From assembly GCA_905214315.1 (NCBI GenBank), contig CAJMLN010000065.1:1-9673 (forward strand): DNA of 9,673 nt. Direction: 5' to 3'. Source of the DNA: an uncultured bacterium (lineage in GTDB: Bacteria; Bacillota; Clostridia; Christensenellales; QALW01). Position numbers and translations under genes: made by a program. Shown in pieces: positions 5,297 through 9,673 of this stretch (positions within the stretch are counted from its first letter, which is position 1; each line of letters starts with the position of its first letter). The notes beneath the pieces are model-generated. The model did not search any database. It was not told the origin of the DNA and was given only the letters and a program-made list of their open reading frames with translations.

Positions 5297-5785
5297 TTAC
5301 TTTTTTACAAGTTCTATCGCCTCTTTTCCCGTTACATAGTCTATTGTCATTTCCAACATACAAAGAGGTTTCCACTCGCGGTTTATCGCATTATCACGGT
5401 TTGTGGTGGTGTCTCCCGGTGCATATTTGATTGCTAATTTTTCTATCGTTGCCCTTTTTTCACTTTCATCTTCGATTACTTTTATTTGACCAAAGGCAAT
5501 TACGCTTCGGAAATAAGTTGTGTATTCTTCCGGGATAACTAAATCTTTGTCAATCACACAAAATGACGCTTTTGTATTCCTCTGGATAGCGTCTATCTTA
5601 TGCCCGCTCTTCGCGCTGTGAAAATAGATTTTCCCATCGTCATATACATAACTGATTGGAACAGCATACGGATAATCATTATCTCCCAAAAGGGCAAGCA
5701 CACCGGATGTTCTCTTATGCAGAATATCCGCAACCTCTTGTTGCGATAGTGCCTGTTTTTTCCTTCTCATTTCTCGAAATACCAT
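5297..5785 (-). CDS. NimA-like pyridoxamine-phosphate-oxidase-fold flavoprotein
   Basis: A 162-residue protein with the split-barrel flavin-binding fold: N-terminal MVFREMRRKKQ, then GVLALLGDNDYPYAVPISYV (28-47), IYFHSAKSGHKIDAI (53-67) and ASFCVIDKD (73-81). This arrangement is typical of the NimA/5-nitroimidazole-reductase-like group, with His56 and His62 in the segment that carries the family's functional His. Members reduce nitroaromatics or bind flavins or haem, but many have no known substrate, so drug resistance must not be assumed. The start is set at 5785: GGAGG ends five bases before it. The in-frame GTG at 5797 lies within that same ribosome-binding site and cannot be the start. 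It is the first gene after the minus-strand promoter at 5881-5909. Confidence 0.85.
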   Translation of the reverse strand: MVFREMRRKKQALSQQEVADILHKRTSGVLALLGDNDYPYAVPISYVYDDGKIYFHSAKSGHKIDAIQRNTKASFCVIDKDLVIPEEYTTYFRSVIAFGQIKVIEDESEKRATIEKLAIKYAPGDTTTNRDNAINREWKPLCMLEMTIDYVTGKEAIELVKK

Positions 5786-5804
5786 ATAGACCTCCACAGA
5801 AAAT

Positions 5805-5856
5805 AAACGCCTATTTTTACTCCTTCAACGGCCTAACGGAGCAAAAACAAGCGTTT
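5805..5856 (-). promoter_or_regulatory. Leader hairpin of the NimA-like mRNA, stabilised by G-U pairs
   Basis: The 19-base arms 5856-5838 and 5823-5805 (minus strand) pair without a break: 16 Watson-Crick pairs plus three G-U. The loop is 14 bases. On the opposite strand the same three positions would be A-C mismatches, so the structure is tuned to the minus-strand RNA. It sits about 10 bases before the GGAGG of the NimA-like gene and about 17 bases after the predicted start of transcription. A role in mRNA stability or in sensing is inferred. Confidence 0.6.
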
Positions 5857-5880
5857 TCCCGGCGGAAATTTATTTTTAAT

Positions 5881-5909
5881 AATATATCATAAAATAATGT
5901 AAAAGTCAA
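5881..5909 (-). promoter_or_regulatory. Promoter of the cargo genes (NimA-like and exporter)
   Basis: On the minus strand TTGACT (5909-5904) and TATATT (5886-5881) are separated by 17 bases. Each differs from consensus at one position. The predicted start near 5873 gives a leader of about 88 bases that contains the G-U-paired hairpin. Confidence 0.75.
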
Positions 5910-6062
5910 CACAAAAAATTTTGCTAATAAGGATTAAAATGGTTGGCAAAACCGCCCTGTATTACGTCATATAAAGTGAAAGGAAAAGTGCAACAAATAC
6001 CGCTTTTCAAACGGGATATTGAGTGAGAGAACACAAAAGGGCTTGGACTATCCCAAGAAAAG

Positions 6063-6101
6063 AAAAATGCGGGCATTTTTACGGAAAGGGTACCCCTTTC
6101 C
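6063..6101. repeat. Two adjacent perfect inverted repeats before tnpW
   Basis: AAAAATGC-GG-GCATTTTT (6063-6080) and GGAAAGGG-TAC-CCCTTTCC (6083-6101) are perfect and separated by two bases. The surrounding stretch 5910-6144 has no convincing gene; an in-frame extension of tnpW upstream to a TTG at 6019 is open but of low complexity. No clear plus-strand promoter was found: TTGGCA (5943-5948) and TATAAA (5970-5975) are 21 bases apart, too far. The repeats may bind the recombinase or a regulator, or attenuate the transcript. Confidence 0.5.
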
Positions 6102-6144
6102 TATGCTTGCTCCCTACCCAAAACAAGGAAAGGATGGGAAAGGA

Positions 6145-6345
6145 ATGGAACGGAAGCAAAATATCAAAGACGGACAAATCGTTGTAAAAAATCCCCTGTA
6201 TCAAGAACTCACGAAGTATGAAGTCGTTATGAAATCAGGGAAAACGCTCTACCGATTTACAGGCAGCTATGACGGAGAAAGGAGCCTGTCCCACAAGGTT
6301 TTACGCCTTTTAGAGCAGGAAAGTTCAAAGAAAGATGTTGAATAA
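6145..6345 (+). CDS. TnpW-like small transposon protein
   Basis: A 66-residue protein: a charged start MERKQNIKDG, then VVMKSGKTLYRFTGSYDGER (a short beta hairpin) and a C-terminal helix LSHKVLRLLEQES. The pattern 'G-K-T-x-Y-R-x ... S ... K-x-x-R-L-x-E' is that of TnpW, the small protein coded next to the TnpX-type recombinases in Tn4451-like elements. Its role is not well defined. The ATG at 6145 with AAGGA ten bases before it is preferred. The frame is open further upstream to 6019, but that part looks non-coding. It ends 76 bases before the preferred recombinase start and probably shares its transcript. Confidence 0.6.
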   Translation: MERKQNIKDGQIVVKNPLYQELTKYEVVMKSGKTLYRFTGSYDGERSLSHKVLRLLEQESSKKDVE

Positions 6346-6366
6346 AAATATCGAAACCGCTATAAT
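6338..6366 (+). promoter_or_regulatory. Possible internal promoter for the recombinase
   Basis: TTGAAT (6338-6343) and TATAAT (6361-6366) are 17 bases apart at the end of the tnpW-like gene. Transcription would start near 6373, 49 bases before the preferred ATG at 6422. This would let the recombinase be made independently of tnpW. Confidence 0.4.
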
Positions 6367-6421
6367 AGCCCCAAGCAATCCTGTAATGGCAGACTGCCCA
6401 CCGACGAAAGGAGCAGAAACG

Positions 6422-8065
6422 ATGTTAAGGCAGTCTGGCAAAATCACCGCCCTTTATTGCCGCTTATCCCGCGACGATGAATTAACGGGCGACAGCAACA
6501 GCATTGTGAATCAAAAGGCGATTTTAAGTAAATACGCAAAAGAAAATCATTTTTCAAACACCTCGTTTTTCGTGGACGACGGGTATTCCGGGACAAACTT
6601 CAACCGTCCGGGTTGGAGCGAACTTCTTGAACGGATTGACAAGGGAGAAGTGGCGGCGCTGATTGTCAAAGATATGTCCCATTTGGGGCGCGACTATCTG
6701 AAAGTCGGCTTTTATATGGAAGTCCTGTTTGTAGAAAAGGGCGTGCGGTTTATCGCTATCAATAATGGCATTGACAGCGCCAACCAGCAGGACAGCGATT
6801 TTACCCCGTTTCTCAATATCATCAACGAGTGGTATGCGAAAGATACGAGCAGGAAGATACGCGCTGTGATGAAATCTAAAGACGAAGCGGGCGAGTATCT
6901 TTGTACGAATCCGCCCTATGGCTACATGAAAGACCCGGATAACAAGAAACAGTGGATTGTAGACGGAGAAGCCGCCGGAGCCATCAAGCGAATATTTGCT
7001 CTTTGTCTGGACGGTTACGGACCGTCGCAGATTGCCCGTATTCTGAAAGAGGATAAAGTCATAACGCCGACAATCCATTTTCAGCAGACAGGCAGGGCAA
7101 CGAGGAACGCGCCGCCGGATAATCCCTATAACTGGACAGGAGATACCATAGCTGACATTTTGGATCGTCCGGAGTATCAGAGGCATACGGTAAACGTCAA
7201 GACTTATAAACAGTCTTACAAGAGCAAAAAGACTTGCTACAATTCAGAGGAAAAATGGCTTGTGTTTGAGAATACCCACGAAGCAATTATTGACGCTGAT
7301 ACATGGCAGCGAGTGCAGGAATTACGTAAGAACAAACGCTGCCCGACAAGGACAGGAAAAACAAATATGTTCTCCGGCATTGTCCGCTGTGCTGATTGTG
7401 GGGAAAAGCTATATTACTGCACAAGCAGGAACTTTGAAGCAAGGCAAGACCATTTCGTATGTTCCATTTCCAGATTGAAAGGGAGAGAGGTTTGTCCGAC
7501 GCATTTTATCCGCGCTGTTGTCTTGGAACAGGGCGTACTCGCTCACATGAGAATGACGATTGCCCGTGTTGCGAACCACGAAGAACAATTCCGAAAAGCT
7601 ATGGGTGCGAAGCGGAAAGCCGAAACGAAGAAAGAACTTGCGGCAAAGCGGCGACAGGCGACGCAAGCGGAACGACGGATGGAAGAACTTAACCGGCTTT
7701 TCAAACGTATTTACGAGGATAACGCCAACGGGAAACTATCTGACAGCAGATTTCAAATGCTTTCTGATGATTACGAACAGGAGCAGGAAGAACTGCGGGA
7801 AAAGCTGTTACAACTGAATGAAGAAATTAACGAACAGGAAGAACAGGCAGAAAACATTGACAGGTTTATCGGCAAAGTGCGGAAGTATCTCGACTTGGAC
7901 GAATTAACGCCCACCATACTCAATGATATGGTAAAGGCTGTGTATGTTCACACGCCGGATAAGTCAAAAGGATACAGGGAACAGCAGCTTGACATTTCCT
8001 ATGACCTTGTGGGAATACTCCTCGCAGCCATGCTGAATGACCTGCAAAACGAAGAAACGGCATAG
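6422..8065 (+). CDS. Large serine recombinase (TnpX/TndX type) with altered catalytic Arg
   Basis: A 547-residue site-specific recombinase. The resolvase domain is at about 8-150, with catalytic Ser16 and Arg14 in YCRLSRDD, DDGYSGTNFNRPGW at 52-65 and DMSHLGRDYL at 84-93. A Recombinase DNA-binding domain follows at about 165-270, then a zinc ribbon with CADC at 323-326 and further Cys at 347 and 358. A long charged coiled coil runs at about 385-485, and a DUF4368-type end (ILNDMVKAVYVH, LDISYDLVGIL) at 499-542. In this family such proteins excise and insert elements at a GA dinucleotide. Position 87 is His where the family has Arg (the equivalent of gamma-delta resolvase Arg68). Arg90 is kept. 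The start at 6422 is supported by AAAGGAG eight bases before it; an in-frame ATG at 6335 overlapping the upstream gene would add 29 unconserved residues. Confidence 0.93.
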   Translation: MLRQSGKITALYCRLSRDDELTGDSNSIVNQKAILSKYAKENHFSNTSFFVDDGYSGTNFNRPGWSELLERIDKGEVAALIVKDMSHLGRDYLKVGFYMEVLFVEKGVRFIAINNGIDSANQQDSDFTPFLNIINEWYAKDTSRKIRAVMKSKDEAGEYLCTNPPYGYMKDPDNKKQWIVDGEAAGAIKRIFALCLDGYGPSQIARILKEDKVITPTIHFQQTGRATRNAPPDNPYNWTGDTIADILDRPEYQRHTVNVKTYKQSYKSKKTCYNSEEKWLVFENTHEAIIDADTWQRVQELRKNKRCPTRTGKTNMFSGIVRCADCGEKLYYCTSRNFEARQDHFVCSISRLKGREVCPTHFIRAVVLEQGVLAHMRMTIARVANHEEQFRKAMGAKRKAETKKELAAKRRQATQAERRMEELNRLFKRIYEDNANGKLSDSRFQMLSDDYEQEQEELREKLLQLNEEINEQEEQAENIDRFIGKVRKYLDLDELTPTILNDMVKAVYVHTPDKSKGYREQQLDISYDLVGILLAAMLNDLQNEETA

Positions 8066-8083
8066 CCGAAGCTACGCCGTTTC
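8054..8083 (+). terminator. Hairpin overlapping the recombinase stop codon
   Basis: GAAACGGC (8054-8061) pairs with GCCGTTTC (8076-8083). After one A-C mismatch the stem continues with TAGC/GCTA around a CGAA loop. The stop codon (8063-8065) is inside the stem. Only a loose T-stretch follows (CATTTTTATG), so termination may be partial. The hairpin lies about 27 bases from the proposed right end of the element and may also be part of the recombinase site. Confidence 0.5.
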
Positions 8084-8109
8084 CCGAAAACATTTTTATG
8101 CTGTTTTAT

Positions 8110-8136
8110 GAGTGCCGCACTTAACCGCCTTTTTTT
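8110..8136 (-). other. Right junction of the element and orphaned half of a host terminator
   Basis: Read on the minus strand, 8136-8121 is AAAAAAAGGCGGTTAAG, directly behind the stop of the 66-residue gene, but no complementary arm follows it. The partner is found on the other side of the element at 3378-3387. GA at 8110-8111 is the proposed crossover dinucleotide. A short palindrome, AGTGC-C-GCACT, lies at 8111-8121. Confidence 0.5.
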
Positions 8137-8142
8137 ATGGAA

Positions 8143-8343
8143 TTAAAAAATGGAGCTTTCGCTCAGCGCGGTATGATGGGCATAGCTTTCAAGGGCGTAA
8201 ACATGCTGGTGGAGCTGTGCTGCCGAATGGATATAGGCGTTTTGTTCATGAAGAGCAAGCTGCATTTTTACGGGAAGTGAAACGAAATAGCGCCGGGAGC
8301 TGCCGCTGCCGCGGAGCAAACTGTTCAAATCGTTATATAGCAA
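8143..8343 (-). CDS. Uncharacterised 66-residue protein with TTG start
   Basis: A short host gene running towards the feo operon. From TTG at 8343-8341 it reads LNSLLRGSGSSRRYFVSLPV, then KMQLALHEQNAYIHSAAQLH and a His-rich end, and stops at 8143-8145. A very strong AAGGAGGG (minus strand, 8357-8350) ends six bases before the TTG, which decides the start. No ATG lies at a fitting distance; the first in-frame ATG is 26 codons further in. There is no signal peptide or membrane segment, the YFVSLP and LHEQN...HSAAQLHQHV parts look helical and amphipathic, and five His lie in the last 24 residues. I do not recognise a family with confidence. It is divergent from the metallophosphoesterase gene. 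Confidence 0.65.
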   Translation of the reverse strand: MLYNDLNSLLRGSGSSRRYFVSLPVKMQLALHEQNAYIHSAAQLHQHVYALESYAHHTALSESSIF

Positions 8344-8422
8344 GAAAATCCCTCCTTTTCTTTCAGTTTGCGGAAAAAGTAAAAAATTATGCAGGAAAAG
8401 TAAAGAATAGAAGGGCGCAATA

Positions 8423-8451
8423 TTGACATCCGTTTTTTTCTTTGATAAAAT
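8423..8451 (+). promoter_or_regulatory. Promoter of the metallophosphoesterase gene
   Basis: TTGACA (8423-8428) is a perfect -35, and TAAAAT (8446-8451) is a -10 with one mismatch 17 bases further. The start would be near 8458, giving a 26-base leader. The divergent stretch 8344-8422 must hold the promoter of the minus-strand gene. A repeated TTTACTTTT motif is visible there on the minus strand, but no clear hexamer pair. Confidence 0.75.
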
Positions 8452-8483
8452 ATCGAAAAATATATAAAGGGAAAGCGTTTGTA

Positions 8484-9479
8484 ATGGAGAAAAAAGAAAG
8501 CTTTTTTGCACAGGAGAGAATACCGGTACAGGGGGTAGAAAGCAATCCGGTTTATCAGATTTACCGTTTGAAGGAAACGGGGCAGGTCATTTGCGAAATC
8601 AGGCTTGACGCGGGCCTGGGCGGGGAACCGGCGGAAATTGCGCAGATTACGGATATTCATTTTAACTATTGCAATGCCGCGGATTTAAAGGATGCGGAGG
8701 TCATGTATACCAAGCAGTGCCGGAAATGGAATGCCGGCGGGGCCTGCGCCATTGCCGCGGAGCGTGCCATGGCCTGCGCGGCATACTTTGACCAGACCGT
8801 TGTTACCGGGGACACGCTGGACTATCTTTCCTGCGGGGCGATGGAGCTGATGCAGAAATATATTTTTGACGCGGATCCGCAGGTGCTCTGCTGCCTGGGC
8901 GGGCATGAGCTTACCAAGCAGATGGAAACCGACCGGCCGGATCAGCTGCCGCTGGAGGAGCGGCTGGACATTTTAAAAAAATTCTGGATTCACGACGTGC
9001 ATTACGCCGCCAGGCTAATTAAAAATAAGGTTTTGGCTGTTGCGATCGATAACAGCCAGTCGCACTATTTAGATTGTCAAATCGGGCGTTTAAAAGAAGA
9101 TATACAAACAGCAAAAGAAAAAGGGTATAAGCTCCTGCTGTTTCAGCATGAGCCGATTTCTACAAAAAATCCTGCGGATCAGCACTGTAAGGCCATTTGG
9201 GCGCAGTATAAAACGGAGTATAACTTTTATGACGGCGCCGTTATCGGCGGCGATTTTGCCAATGCGGCCGACCGGGAGGTGTACCGGCTGATAACCGAAA
9301 ACGCCGATGTGGTAAAGGGCATTTTCTGCGGACATCTGCACAGTATTTTTTATAACGAGATACGGGCGGGGTATACGGACGCGCAGGGCCGCCATGAGGC
9401 GGTAATTCCGCAGTATACGCTTACAAGCAACGCCTATGAGGATTACGCCGGCCTGCTGATGCGGATCAGGCTTCAATAG
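8484..9479 (+). CDS. Calcineurin-like metallophosphoesterase
   Basis: A 331-residue soluble protein with no signal peptide or membrane helix. The metal-binding motifs come in the usual order: TDIHF (Asp57, His59), GD (109-110), GGHE (139-142), FQHEP (His222) and CGHLH (283-286, His284 and His286). They would form a two-metal centre that cleaves phosphoesters; the substrate is unknown. The third motif is normally GN-H-D/E, and here Gly140 replaces the Asn that usually binds a bridging metal. The DNA is GC-richer than the element. ATG at 8484 is preferred to a TTG at 8442 that lies upstream of the predicted transcription start, with AAAGGGA (8466-8472) as a moderate ribosome-binding site. It has its own promoter and terminator and appears to be a single-gene unit. 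Confidence 0.85.
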   Translation: MEKKESFFAQERIPVQGVESNPVYQIYRLKETGQVICEIRLDAGLGGEPAEIAQITDIHFNYCNAADLKDAEVMYTKQCRKWNAGGACAIAAERAMACAAYFDQTVVTGDTLDYLSCGAMELMQKYIFDADPQVLCCLGGHELTKQMETDRPDQLPLEERLDILKKFWIHDVHYAARLIKNKVLAVAIDNSQSHYLDCQIGRLKEDIQTAKEKGYKLLLFQHEPISTKNPADQHCKAIWAQYKTEYNFYDGAVIGGDFANAADREVYRLITENADVVKGIFCGHLHSIFYNEIRAGYTDAQGRHEAVIPQYTLTSNAYEDYAGLLMRIRLQ

Positions 9480-9589
9480 GCAGAGGAGCAAACGAAGGCG
9501 CGTTGCTCGTGCTGCTTTATGGAAAATTTTGCGCTTTCTTTTGCGGCGGCGTTTATTTGTATCAAGCAATTTCAAAACTTTAATCGCGG

Positions 9590-9618
9590 AAAAGCTTCCC
9601 TTACAAGGGAAGCTTTTT
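9590..9618. terminator. Terminator after the metallophosphoesterase gene
   Basis: AAAAGCTTCCC (9590-9600) and GGGAAGCTTTT (9607-9617) form a perfect 11-pair stem around TTACAA, ending in a T-run; the A-run on the other side makes it usable in both directions. It lies 110 bases after the stop codon. The stretch 9480-9589 holds only a weak GAGCAA/TTGCTC hairpin, and I see no gene from here to the window end. Confidence 0.8.
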
Positions 9619-9673
9619 AAAACGGAATTAGCCTCCTGCGCGGGGGGACGAAGGCTTTTCCATGGTCTTTTCC

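Larger units (their letters stand above)
3387..8111. mobile_element. Tn4451/Tn5397-class serine-recombinase element with NimA/exporter cargo, probably immobile
   Basis: A block unlike the flanking host genes: Orf8-like HTH remnant, Orf7-like sigma factor, exporter, NimA-like protein, TnpW-like protein and a large serine recombinase as the last gene at the right end. The ends are placed at a GA dinucleotide on each side (3387-3388 and 8110-8111), the crossover dinucleotide known for TnpX/TndX elements. Removing the DNA between them joins GGCGGGTAAGA to GTGCCGCACTTAACCGCC and restores a terminator stem with seven T. The boundaries are therefore inference from two agreeing clues, not from a long direct repeat. 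There is no relaxase or mobilisation gene. The recombinase has an Arg-to-His change in its active site and the HTH gene is frameshifted, so independent movement looks unlikely. The existence of the element is near certain; exact ends are moderate. Confidence 0.75.

Noticed and set aside
5786..5797. GTG at 5797 as the start of the NimA-like protein
   Set aside because: This GTG and the next codons are part of the GGAGG ribosome-binding site that serves the ATG at 5785.
6554..7186. Minus-strand open frame of 210 codons inside the recombinase
   Set aside because: Antisense to the conserved resolvase and Recombinase domains; no family resemblance.
8112..8426. Plus-strand open frame of 104 codons after the recombinase
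   Set aside because: No ribosome-binding site. It overlaps the minus-strand 66-residue gene, which has a strong one and a more protein-like sequence, and the frame crosses the element junction.
1..9673. CRISPR array, tRNA or rRNA genes, toxin-antitoxin pair, relaxase or oriT
   Set aside because: No regularly spaced repeats, no cloverleaf or rRNA-like sequence, and no frame resembling a relaxase or a toxin pair was seen on either strand.

Overview
The window looks like a chromosomal segment of an anaerobic Firmicute of class Clostridia. The evidence is a feoA-feoA-feoB operon followed by a FeoB-associated Cys-rich small membrane protein, purine-rich Shine-Dalgarno sites, sigma-A-type promoters, and a mobile element of the Tn4451/Tn5397 serine-recombinase class carrying a Tn916-like regulatory pair. 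No species can be named from the sequence alone.

Layout. (1) 2-112: the last codons of an unidentified plus-strand gene. (2) 113-3425: a ferrous-iron uptake operon with a consensus promoter (125-153), two FeoA proteins, a large FeoB and a 57-residue Cys-rich membrane protein, closed by an intrinsic terminator. Three copies of TTAGCnnnnnCTAA (two in the leader, one as a perfect palindrome just before feoB) look like operators for an iron-sensing DtxR-family repressor. A small terminator-like hairpin also separates feoA from feoB. (3) About 3387-8111: a compact integrated element of about 4.7 kb. Its left end is a 240-base structured non-coding stretch. Minus-strand genes follow: a frameshifted Orf8-like HTH gene, an Orf7-like sigma factor, a six-helix exporter of the GAP/LysE type and a NimA-like flavin-binding protein. 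On the plus strand, a TnpW-like small protein precedes a large serine recombinase. (4) 8112-9673: host sequence again, with a 66-residue minus-strand gene of unknown function, a calcineurin-like metallophosphoesterase with its own consensus promoter, and a closing terminator.

How the parts fit. The Feo genes form one iron-regulated transport unit. The element appears to have inserted into the bidirectional terminator shared by the feo operon and the convergent 66-residue gene, because the two arms of that terminator can be recognised at the two element ends. The element looks immobile or decaying: it has no relaxase gene, its HTH gene has a one-base frameshift, and its recombinase carries His in place of a normally invariant catalytic Arg. 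Its cargo (the NimA-like protein and the exporter) still has a near-consensus promoter, a leader hairpin whose mismatches are all G-U pairs on the transcribed strand, and an attenuator-like terminator directly before the exporter, so the cargo may still be expressed and regulated.
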